Shown: positions 54,195 through 62,859 of the stretch, piece after piece
How positions within the stretch are numbered: the first letter of the stretch is position 1
Layout of the letters: every line of letters starts with the position of its first letter
Assembly (NCBI GenBank): GCA_963785565.1
Contig: CAWAVV010000027.1
Span: 1 to 64,000 of the forward strand
Source of the DNA: AP-15 sp963785565
Lineage (GTDB): Bacteria > Pseudomonadota > Alphaproteobacteria > ATCC43930 > CGMCC-115725
Length of the DNA stretch: 64,000 nucleotides
Direction: 5' to 3'
The notes under the pieces: generated by a model
What the model saw: the letters and a program-made list of their open reading frames with translations, nothing else
What the model was told of the DNA's origin: nothing
Databases searched by the model: none
Position numbers and translations under genes: made by a program

Positions 54195-55574
54195 TTACTC
54201 GCCTTTGTAAGCGACACGGTAGACGACGCCATTGCCGTCATCGCTGAACAGCAGCGAACCATCCTTCGCGAAGACAACATCCACGGGACGGCCCCAGACA
54301 CTTTGATCGTTAGCGACGAAACCGACGACGAAGTCCTGATATTCCCCGCTCGGCTTTCCGTCTTTGAACGGCAGCCGAATGATCTTGTAGCCGGTCCGTA
54401 TCGCGCGGTTCCACGAACCGTGCACCGCGACGAACGCATCGCCTTTCCAATCGGGCGGAAATTGCCCCCCGGGGTTGAACGCTAGTCCGAGCGGCGCCGA
54501 ATGGGGTTGGATCAGAACATCAGGCACAGTGACCTTGTCGGCGAGATCCGGCCGCCTGCCGCCGCCAGGGCGGGTGTCCTCATGGTTGCCGATATAGTAC
54601 CAAGGCCAGCCGTAGAACGCCCCTTGCTTGACGCTGGTGACATAATCGGGCGGAAGATTGTCGCCCAATAGGTCGCGCTCGTTGGTGGCGCAATAGACCA
54701 CGCCGGTGCCGGGCTGTACGGCCAGTCCCGAGCAATTGCGGATGCCCGACGCGTACACCCGCTTGTTCTTGCCGTCGGGGTCATAGGCGAGGACGTTGGC
54801 GCGCCATTCTTCCCGGTCCCATGCCGAACCCGCGGAATGGCTTTTCTCGAATGCAGCAAAATCAGCGGGCCGCGGCCCCATCAGCTCGGCCACGTTGCTC
54901 GCCGAGCCGACTGCGACGTACATGGTTTTGCCATCAGGCGAAAAGGCAACATCGCGAGTTCAATGATTGCCGCCGAGGGCGAGGTCCGACACGATCGTCT
55001 CAGGAGCACCGGAGGCTGTGAGGTCGCCGTTTTTGTAAGGGAAGCGCACGACGTTGCCGAATTCGCCGGCGTAGACCCATTTGGGGTCGGGACCCGGCGG
55101 ATAGAAGGCGATTCCGTAGACACTCGTTAAGTCGGTGGCGAAAGTTTAGACCTTAGGATTGCTCATGTCGGCCCCAGCCCGGATGACCACAATCTTTCCC
55201 TCGGGCCTAGAGAGGGCGAGGAAGATGTCTCCATTGGGAGCCATCCGCAGGACCCGCGCGCCTGTCATCCCGGTGACAAAAGGTGCAACGGTAAAGCCGG
55301 GCATGGTCTTGAGTTCGGCGCCATCGGGCTTTGGGCCGACCATTGATCTGTTGGCGGTGGACGGCGAGGCCAGCTGCGTGGGCAAGTCTGCAGATGTGAT
55401 CTTGCGCACGACGCCAGGCGCGTCGGTATGCCAGTCGCCATAGGCAGCGCTGCCGACACGAACGCTCTGCGCTGACGCTAACGTCGAGGTTGCGGCCAGC
55501 GCAAGCATAGAACATGCCGCGACAGCGAAATTCCTTATCATTGAAGGGTTACCGTTATCCCGTTGTGTGTCCAT
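54195..55574 (-). pseudogene. PQQ-type sugar (sorbosone/glucose) dehydrogenase with two in-frame stops
   Basis: A secreted beta-propeller dehydrogenase of about 460 codons. It has a signal peptide (NFAVAACSMLALAATSTLASA), then PFVTGMTGARVLRMAPNGDI, SGIRNCSGLAVQPGTGVVYC and QGAFYGWPWYYIGNHEDTRP. TAA interrupts it at 55146-55148, and TGA replaces the Trp of GGNHWTRDVAF at 54960-54962; sequence on both sides is in frame. ATG 55574 has a GGGAGG site. Next to it is a di-heme cytochrome c, the natural electron acceptor for such enzymes. Confidence 0.78.
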
Positions 55575-55630
55575 TGCGATTTTCCTCCCGAGGGTTCCCG
55601 TCGCCGTCTGCTGTATCTCGATGACTAGCG

Positions 55631-56197
55631 TTAGCGCATTGCGGCCAGATAATCGGCGATCGCTTTGCGGTCGGCTGGCTTCAAGCTCTGCATCAGAGCC
55701 GGCATCACGGTGCTGTTTGCGCGTTCACCGTCTGTATAGGCGGTCATCGTGTCGATCAGGTAGGGCGAAAATTGTCCGGCCAGGCGCGGCGCCACGCCCG
55801 ATGGACTTACACCACCAGCCAAATTCGGGTGATGGCAAGCCTGGCACGTCGCGATCACCTGAGGAGCCGTAGGCAACGGTGACTTTGCCCGAGCGGGCCA
55901 CTTGGCGTTGCTGAAATACGCCGCCATTTGCGCCACGTCACCTTCGCTTAAGCTCTCTGCAATTGACGACATGATTTGGCTGCTGCGGTCGCCGTTTCGA
56001 TAGTCGTTCAGCTGCTTCAGGATGTATGCAGACTGCTGCCCCCCGATGATCGGCACGCTGGGATCGGACGGCAGTCCGTGCGCGCCATGGCATGAGGCGC
56101 ATAGCCGCGCTTTGGTTTCGATGGAGTCGGCCAAAGCGGCCTCCGCGCTGAGCAAAACCGCTGCCAAGGCGGCAAGAATTCGAGCGCCGCGGACCAC
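55631..56197 (-). CDS. Di-heme cytochrome c (c4-like)
   Basis: 188 residues with an N-terminal signal peptide (ILAALAAVLLSAEAALA) and two CxxCH heme sites, LCASCHGAHG and TCQACHHPNLAGG, each in a class-I cytochrome domain with a later Met (IMSSIAESL; VMPALMQSL) as possible sixth ligand. It is periplasmic and likely passes electrons from the adjacent sugar dehydrogenase to the respiratory chain. GTG start. Confidence 0.87.
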   Translation of the reverse strand: MVRGARILAALAAVLLSAEAALADSIETKARLCASCHGAHGLPSDPSVPIIGGQQSAYILKQLNDYRNGDRSSQIMSSIAESLSEGDVAQMAAYFSNAKWPARAKSPLPTAPQVIATCQACHHPNLAGGVSPSGVAPRLAGQFSPYLIDTMTAYTDGERANSTVMPALMQSLKPADRKAIADYLAAMR

Positions 56198-56372
56198 TCG
56201 TCATGTCCATCTTGCGGGACTGCTTGATTAGCGAGATTTAGAGCGATGGCGAATTGCGAACGCCGTGGCGTTCTCTGGTGGCGGCACGGCCCTCTCCCTT
56301 CGCCAGCAAGCCGGATCGGCGCCGGTGGATACGCTATGCGGCGTGTGTGCCGGGCGCAATCGCCGCGCCGCG

Positions 56373-56815
56373 TCACTGCACCTTCAACAGCTCGACATCG
56401 AAGATCAGGGTGGCGTTGGGCGGGATCACGCCGCCGGCGCCGCGCGCGCCATAGCCGAGTTCGGGCGGGATGATCAGGGTGCGCTCGCCGCCGACCTTCA
56501 TGCCGGCGACCCCCTCGTCCCAGCCGGCGATGACCTGATGCGCGCCGAGGGTGAATTCGAACGGCTGGCCGCGGTCGACCGAACTGTCGAACTTGGCGCC
56601 CTTGGCGCCATCCTTAGACAGCCATCCGGTGTAATGGACGGAGACCTTGTTGCCGGCGGCGGCGGTGGCGCCGTCGCCGAGTTTGGTGTCGGTGTATTTC
56701 AGTCCGTCTGGCATCTCGATCACCTGGCTTGGCCGCAACGCCGTCCCGTAAGGGGTGCACCGGCGGCGATCATGGCGAGCGCCACGGCGGCGCCGGCAAG
56801 GCGGATCGGTATCAT
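56373..56815 (-). CDS. FKBP-type peptidyl-prolyl isomerase, exported, frameshifted in the signal region
   Basis: A small FKBP of about 147 residues. The isomerase domain is complete: VSVHYTGWLSKDGAKGAKFD, FEFTLGAHQVIAGWDEGVAG, ERTLIIPPELGYGARGAGG and IPPNATLIFDVELLKV. The signal peptide (MIPIRLAGAAVALAMIAAGA) from ATG 56815 is in another frame and joins after a shift near 56750. It is expected to be a periplasmic folding factor. Confidence 0.82.
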
Positions 56816-57173
56816 GATTTCCCCCTGTCGATAGTCGACGCAATCGACCCTCCCGATGCTATCGGAGAAGATCCGTGGCGAGTCCCGGTCCCGGCGCCGA
56901 AGCGCGATGGCAGTGATGGCACGCTCGGCATAGTCTGAATGAATGAATTCGCTGCATTAACCAGATGCATGATTCTTCATGCTCTCGCCTGGGAGTTTGT
57001 TTGTGACTGTGACGCCGTAATCGAGGAGAAGATGTTGCTGGACCGCGCGCGCAGGCGTAGCATTCGTTTCGCATCTTTCGAAGGGTGCGGGGCGGGCCAC
57101 GGGCCCCGGTGGGAAAGGGGCCGCCGCGACGGCCCCAGGCTCGGATCGAGCGGGGCAATGAGGAGAAAGAATC
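56816..57173. other. Intergenic region, divergent promoters expected
   Basis: About 360 bases between the divergent FKBP and amidohydrolase genes. I see the ribosome site (GAGGAGAAAG) of the downstream gene, but no clear promoter box or small gene. Confidence 0.45.
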
Positions 57174-58937
57174 ATGGCGTATGATCTGTTGATCAAAAAC
57201 GGGCGCGTCGTCGACGGCTCGGGCGAGCCGGCATTTGCAGCGGATGTGGCGGTGCAGGACGGCAAGATCGTCGGGGTCGGCAAATACGCCGGCGCTGCCG
57301 CCAAGCGCACGATCGACGCCGCGGGCCGCGTCGTGGCGCCCGGGTTTATCGACCATCATACCCATTTCGACCCGCAGGCCGTGTGGGACCCCTATTGCGG
57401 CTCGTGGGTGCACAACGGCCACACCACGGTCGTCGTCGGCCAGTGCGGCCAGGTCATCGCCCCGGTCCGGCCCGGCGACGGCGAGTGGTATCTCGAATTC
57501 TTCTCCGACGCGGAACAGATCCCGCTGCCGGTCCTGAAGGCCGGGGTCGACGTGACCTGGGAATCGGTCGGCGACTATCTGAATGCGCTCGGCAAGAAGC
57601 GCGGCATCAACGTCGGCACCCTGGTCGGCCATTCGGGCATCCGCCGCTATGTGATGGGCGAGGCGGCCTCCGAGCGGCAGGCGACCCCCGAGGAAATGGC
57701 GGCGATGCAGCGGCTGATCCGCGAGGCGATGCATGACGGCGCGCTCGGCTTTTCGACGGCGCCGAAGGATCGCGGCGACCCGGCCGGCGTCGGCGACGAC
57801 GCCGAGCGCTGGGCGCTTGCCAGCGTGCTCGGCGAACTCGGCACCGGCGTGTTCCAGGTCGCCGGCGGCGCGCCGGGCGGCACCAAGCAGACCCGCGCAG
57901 GTCGCCCGCGAACTGGCGGCGCGTACCGGCCGGCCGTCGATCTACAACTTGATGTCGGATCCGATCGGCAACCCCGACGAGTGGGTCGAGCATCTGAAGC
58001 TGGCTCGAGGACGGGTTCAAGAGCGGCGCGCGCTGCTACGGCTCGTGCCTGTCGACCGTTGCCGGCGCGATCTTCGATCTGCAGCGCGGCCTCAATGTGC
58101 CGCAGGACGAGGACATCACCCATCCCGAAGGCATCTTCCGCGGCATGCCGACCTGGGACAAGGTCATGGCCCTGCCCTATCAGGAGCGGATGCGGGCGTT
58201 CCGCGACCCCGACACTGCGCCAGGCGCTGTCGGCCGAGGCGGTCGAAGGGACGGTTGAGCAGCAAGGCGGGATGACCGACCGGCGCGGCCGCGCGCGCGG
58301 CTTCTTCAACCGGCGCTGGGACCTCGTCGAGGTGTTCATGACGACGAAGGGGCAGAACCGGCATCTCGAGGGCAAGAGCGTCGAGCAGATCGCGAAAGAG
58401 CAGAACAAGGGCATCATGGACGCCTTCCTCGATCTGTCGCTCGACGAGGACCTGAAGACCTGCTTCCAGGCGATCGACCGCAACGACGATCCGAAGACGC
58501 AGAAGCACATCCTTGGCTCGCAATATACCGTGATCGGCACCAGCGACGGCGGCGGCCGGCCGCATACCGCCGACCGGCACGAGACCAGCACCAATCTGCT
58601 GGGCCACTGGGTGCGCGAACAGCAGGTGATGACGCTCGAAGAGGCGGTCTATCGGCTGACCGGCAAGACCGCGCTGATGCACGACATTACCGATCGCGGC
58701 TTCATCGCCGCCGGCAAGGTCGCCGACATCACGATCTTCGATCCCGACACGATCGCATCGAAGCCGCGCGAGCCGGTCGCGACCCTGCCGGCGGGCGGGG
58801 TGCAGGTCAGGCGCGACGCGGTCGGTATCGACTACGTCGTGGTCAACGGCAGCGTGCTGCTCGACAAGGGCGAACTGACCGATGCCCTGCCCGGCCAGAT
58901 CGTCCGCGGCCCGCTCTACCAGGGCGCTCGCGCGTAG
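57174..58937 (+). CDS. D-aminoacylase/N-acyl-D-amino-acid deacylase-like amidohydrolase with internal scrambled segment
   Basis: A metal-dependent amidohydrolase. The N-terminus has GFIDHHTHFDPQAVWDPYCG (HxH metal site) and LVGHSGIRRYVMG; the C-terminus has GGRPHTADRHETSTNLLGHW and ADITIFDPDTI. The frame is open throughout, but codons from about 57895 to 58215 read as nonsense. Good sequence for that part (ARTGRPSIYNLMSDPIGN; FKSGARCYGSCLSTVAGAI) lies in other frames. Three indels that cancel out explain this. The family deacylates N-acyl-D-amino acids or related amides. Confidence 0.8.
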   Translation: MAYDLLIKNGRVVDGSGEPAFAADVAVQDGKIVGVGKYAGAAAKRTIDAAGRVVAPGFIDHHTHFDPQAVWDPYCGSWVHNGHTTVVVGQCGQVIAPVRPGDGEWYLEFFSDAEQIPLPVLKAGVDVTWESVGDYLNALGKKRGINVGTLVGHSGIRRYVMGEAASERQATPEEMAAMQRLIREAMHDGALGFSTAPKDRGDPAGVGDDAERWALASVLGELGTGVFQVAGGAPGGTKQTRAGRPRTGGAYRPAVDLQLDVGSDRQPRRVGRASEAGSRTGSRAARAATARACRPLPARSSICSAASMCRRTRTSPIPKASSAACRPGTRSWPCPIRSGCGRSATPTLRQALSAEAVEGTVEQQGGMTDRRGRARGFFNRRWDLVEVFMTTKGQNRHLEGKSVEQIAKEQNKGIMDAFLDLSLDEDLKTCFQAIDRNDDPKTQKHILGSQYTVIGTSDGGGRPHTADRHETSTNLLGHWVREQQVMTLEEAVYRLTGKTALMHDITDRGFIAAGKVADITIFDPDTIASKPREPVATLPAGGVQVRRDAVGIDYVVVNGSVLLDKGELTDALPGQIVRGPLYQGARA

Positions 58938-58958
58938 CCAGCGGATCCAAATCGTCGA

Positions 58959-58985
58959 GCATGCCCGGAACCGCTCCGGGCATGC
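58959..58985 (+). terminator. Hairpin downstream of the amidohydrolase gene
   Basis: GCATGCCCGGA, loop ACCGC, TCCGGGCATGC form an 11-bp perfect stem beginning 21 bases after the stop codon. No T run follows, but strong GC stems without a T tract are common terminators in such genomes. Confidence 0.5.
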
Positions 58986-59108
58986 CGGCGCGTGGCGCTG
59001 AACGCGCTCAATGCCCCGAGGCTCGCTCGGCGGGTCACGGGGCATCGTGTTGTGTTGGAACAACAGGGGCTGATAACTCATCCGATCGGATGAAACAGGA
59101 GGGACGCC

Positions 59109-60033
59109 ATGGCCGAAGGGAGCGAAGCGGATCGAGCAATTGGCGCCGGAACTGGAGCGGATCATCGCGGTCTCGCAGCCGATCCAGGAACTGGCCGACG
59201 GCTTTGGCGGGCCGCAAGGCCCGGCCGAAGGGCCACTGTGGTGGCGCGAGGGCGGCTATCTCGTCTTCAGCGACATCCACAACAACCGGCGCATGAAATA
59301 CGAGCCCGGCAAGGGAGTGTCGCTGCTGCTGGAGCCGACCAACCGCGCCAACGGCCTGACCCGCGACCTGCAAGGGCGGCTCGTCGCCTGCGAGCACGAT
59401 TCACGCCGCGTCACCCGGCAAGAACTGGACGGCAGCATCACCGTCATCGCCAACAGCTTTCAGGGCCGCCAGCTCAACCGGCCCAACGACGTCGTCGTCA
59501 AATCCGACGGCTGCATCTATTTCACCGATCCGTGGACCCATCCCAACGCGGCGCATCAATGGGATCTGACTTTTTCCGGCGTCTATCGCGTGACCCCCGA
59601 CCTCGGCACACTGACCCTGTTGATCGATGATTTCATCGTGCCCAACGGGCTCGCCTTTTCGCCGGACGAGAGCGTGCTCTACATCAACGACTCGCGCCAC
59701 GGCCACATCCGCGCCTTCGACGTCGCGCCCAACGGCACGCTCGCCAAGAACACCGACCGCGTTTTTGTCGATCTGCGCGGCGATGAATCCGGCGTCCCCG
59801 ACGGCATGAAGGTCGATGTCGAGGGCAATGTCTATTGCGGCGGCGCGGGCGGGTTGTGGATCATCGACCCAAGAGGCAAAAAGCTCGGCCGCATCGTCCA
59901 CGGCGCCCCGGCCACGACCAATCTGGCTTTTGGCGGCGCCGACTGGAAAACCCTCTATTTCACCAGCCGCAACCATCTCGGCGCGGTCAATGTAAAAATC
60001 GCCGGAATTCCGGTGCCGTGTCCTCAAAAGTAG
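59109..60033 (+). CDS. SMP-30/gluconolactonase-family lactonase 1, frameshifted at the start
   Basis: A six-bladed propeller hydrolase of about 307 residues. It has GFGGPQGPAEGPLWW (metal-site Glu), LNRPNDVVVKSDGCIYFTDP (Asn metal ligand), VPNGLAFSPDESVLYINDSR and GVPDGMKVDVEGNVYCGGAG. An extra G near 59130 separates the ATG 59109 start (with AGGAGGG) from the body; TTG 59140 is the first start in the body frame. The family opens sugar lactones. Confidence 0.83.
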
Positions 60034-60115
60034 TCGCCCGGGAGGCGCCAAGTCCATCGAAAGAGTGAAACCAGCCAACCAAGACAGACCGCACTTACGC
60101 AGAGGAGAAGTCGCC

Positions 60116-61603
60116 ATGCCGATGCCACAACGTGTCCAGTATTCCGACGCCATCGAGCCGTTGGTCCAGTTTATCGAGGATACGTCTCCCGATGAAATTC
60201 TCGATCGGGCGCTGGAGAAGCTGCGTGCCGGGGTGCCGACGCAGACCATGCTGACGGCCTCCGCCCTCGCAGTGACCCGCTCCACCGATATGCCGGCGGG
60301 TCATCATGGCGGCGCGCTGCATGCGTTGGCGGGCCTCTATGCGGTCTCGAAGCTGGTTGAGCGCCAAGAGGGCGAGGATCGCTTTCTCCCGGTGCTGCAA
60401 CACGTGGCGCTGACCAACAAACACATCCACCACCCGGCGATGGGGCCGTACGGCCTGCTCGAATTCGAGCCGGAGGATGTCGGCGGGGTCGAGGCGAACA
60501 AAAAGGCGTTCCTGGCTGCGGTGGATCGCGGCGAGTACAACAAGGCGGACCATATTTTCCTGTGGCTGTGGGATAACGCGCCCGGATCGAGAGCTTCGAT
60601 CTGTTGCTGAGCGTGGCGATCCCGAAGAATTTCCACGACGACCACTACTTCATGTTTCCCGGCACCGTGTGGCGCGCCTTCGAGACCGGCGTTCTCGACA
60701 AGACATATCTGCCGGTGGTGATGCGGCAGGTGGTGCGCTTTGTAACCCGTTCCCCGGTCGCCCCGAATAATCCGATGCCTTCGCCGCTGCCGGAGATCGA
60801 GGCACTGATCGAGGAGCACCAATTGCTGACCCGCATCCTGCGCCAGCGCAGCGGTGAGGACGAAACCGCCGCGATCGGCGAGCTCGGGGAAGCCATCGGC
60901 CGGATCGACGTCTTTGCCGACATTCCGCCTCTGATGGCTAAAGCCCTGGCGGCTGGGCTGTCCCTCGAAGGCGCGGGCGAAGCCCTGTCGATCGGGGCTG
61001 CCGGCCTCTTCCTCCGCTCCCTCGGCGGCAACCCGATGGATGTCCACCTCCACACCAGCATCAATTTGCGGCGCTATCTGTTGGGGCTCGACGGGGTGAG
61101 CATGCGCAACAAGCTGATGTTGCTGTTGACCTGGCAGTCGGGTCCGGAGATCCGATCGACAGCGGGTCGCATGCGGCCCGCGCCACGGCCCGATATGGCC
61201 GAAGTCGCAGCCTTACCGCTCGCGGACGCAGCAGGAATTGCTGGATGCGATCAAGCCGAGGCATCTACAACCAGCCGCCGATCGACTTGTCGACGGTAGC
61301 CAATCTCGGCCAGAGCGAAGGCGGTGCCCGAGGTCGAAGAAGGTGAACTTGGCCCAGCAATATGTAAATTGCGGGTATGACCCGCAGGCGCTGATCGCGC
61401 GTCTTGCCGAAATCGTGTGCCACGATAATTTCACCGAGATGCACGCGTTCAAGCATCACCAGTCGATCGTCGAAGAATTCTCCACCACCCGCGAGCCGTG
61501 GCGCTGGATGCATCTGGTCTGTGGCGTTCGGGCCGCGGCGGTCTCGTTTGGCAAAAACATGGCGGTCTACGAAGAGGCGCTGGAACTGCTTCACGCTGCG
61601 TAG
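60116..61603 (+). pseudogene. Unrecognised His-rich protein, several frameshifts
   Basis: About 490 codons of one protein in several frames. It starts MPMPQRVQYSDAIEPLVQFI after GAGGAG and shifts near 60585 (ESFDLLLSVAIPKNFHDDHY) and at two or more points between 61165 and 61340, ending LLHAA at 61603. Many histidine clusters are conserved in style (GHHGGALHAL, NKHIHHPAMG, HDDHYFMF, VHLHTSINL, HAFKHHQSI), which suggests metal binding. It is somewhat like questin-oxidase-type proteins, but I cannot assign a family firmly. It lies between two SMP-30 lactonases. Confidence 0.6.
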
Positions 61604-61625
61604 TCCCGAGTAGGCAAACCCGACA

Positions 61626-61660
61626 GGCACACCGGGCCGCTGTACGCGTCCCGGTGTGCC
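61626..61660 (+). terminator. Hairpin downstream of the His-rich gene
   Basis: GGCACACCGGG (61626-61636) pairs perfectly with CCCGGTGTGCC (61650-61660) across a 13-base loop, starting 23 bases after the stop. No T run follows. Confidence 0.5.
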
Positions 61661-61973
61661 CATCCGGGCCAGCGTGAAGCCGAAGACTGGTGGTACGCCC
61701 CTGACGCTACGCTTCGTCCCGCTGCCTGTATCAGTCGAGGCCGGGAACGGTGCGGCTGTGTGCTACCCGCTCCGCCGATGCACGCTGTTTTGGGTGCTAT
61801 CCTGTACAATGCGCGCTCCTGAACACTCGTTGCCGGGGAGGCGACCGCGGTGCGGCTCCAAAAAATCACGGTTATCCCGCCCTCGCGACAGCCCGAAGAG
61901 GACGCCGGTTGGACACGCCAGCGGGCGCGGGATAACCTGCTTCGAACGATTTTCGAAGATGGGAGGGACGAAG
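61661..61973. other. Intergenic region before the second lactonase
   Basis: About 310 bases with no supported gene. An open frame runs through it into the lactonase, but this is non-family sequence. The promoter of the lactonase is expected here. Confidence 0.4.
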
Positions 61974-62843
61974 ATGGCGGGTCTCGATGCGGTGCTGGAG
62001 ACGACGACAGCGGAACGCCCAGCGACCGGGTTCGTCTTTACCGAAGGGCCGTTGTGGCATCCCGACGGCTTCTATTATTTCGCCGATGTGCGCAGCAGCA
62101 TGTTCTACCGGCTGCGGCTCGGCCAGGCGCCGGAAACCGTGCGCACCAATACCGGCGAGGGCAACGGCACGACCTTTGATCTGCAAGGCCGGCTGGTGAT
62201 CTGCGAAGGCGGCAACCGCCGGGTCGCCCGCTGGTCCGACGACACGCATAGCGAGGTCCTGATGGACCGCTATGAGGGCAAGCGGATCAACCGGCCGAAT
62301 GACGTCGTCTGCAAATCGGACGGCAGCATCTGGTTCACCGATCCCGGGTTGCGCATCCCACTGGCCGACAAGGAGTTGCCGCATTCCGGGGTTTACGCGG
62401 TCGCGCCCAACGGCGCCAGCCGCCTCGTCGCCGAGTTCGAATATCCGAACGGGCTGGCCTTTTCGCCCGACGAGCGCGTGCTCTACGTCGCCAATACGCG
62501 TCACGCCCAATACATCCACGCGATCGATCTCGACAGCGCCGGCAACATGGTCAAGCGGCGCATCTTTGCCGATATGTCGTCCGAGGAGACCGACGGTGTG
62601 CCCGACGGGATGAAGGTCGATCAGCAGGGGCACGTCTATTGCACCGGTCCCGGCGGGACCTGGGTTTTCGCGCCTGATGGCAGCAAGCTCGGCGTGATCC
62701 GCACGCCGGAAGTGCCAGCCAACCTCGCCTTTGGCGGCCCCGATTTGAAGACGATTTTCTTCACTGCGCGGACTTCGGTCTACACGTTGCGCGCCAAGGC
62801 GCCGGGGCAGCCGCATCCATGGTACCAGGTGCGCGCGAAATAA
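61974..62843 (+). CDS. SMP-30/gluconolactonase-family lactonase 2
   Basis: 289 residues. It has GFVFTEGPLWHPDGFYYFAD (metal-site Glu), INRPNDVVCKSDGSIWFTDP, YPNGLAFSPDERVLYVANTR and GVPDGMKVDQQGHVYCTGPG. ATG 61974 is chosen for the GGGAGG site 8 bases upstream over ATG 61959. It shares these motifs with the lactonase at 59.1 kb but is clearly divergent, so the two are paralogues rather than a recent copy. It is 16 bases from the next gene, likely an operon. Confidence 0.9.
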   Translation: MAGLDAVLETTTAERPATGFVFTEGPLWHPDGFYYFADVRSSMFYRLRLGQAPETVRTNTGEGNGTTFDLQGRLVICEGGNRRVARWSDDTHSEVLMDRYEGKRINRPNDVVCKSDGSIWFTDPGLRIPLADKELPHSGVYAVAPNGASRLVAEFEYPNGLAFSPDERVLYVANTRHAQYIHAIDLDSAGNMVKRRIFADMSSEETDGVPDGMKVDQQGHVYCTGPGGTWVFAPDGSKLGVIRTPEVPANLAFGGPDLKTIFFTARTSVYTLRAKAPGQPHPWYQVRAK

Positions 62844-62859
62844 GCGGAGGAGAGCCACC

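Noticed and set aside
54960..54962. TGA read as tryptophan or selenocysteine
   Set aside because: Other genes here use TGA as stop, a second unrelated stop (TAA) lies in the same gene, and no SECIS-like structure is seen.
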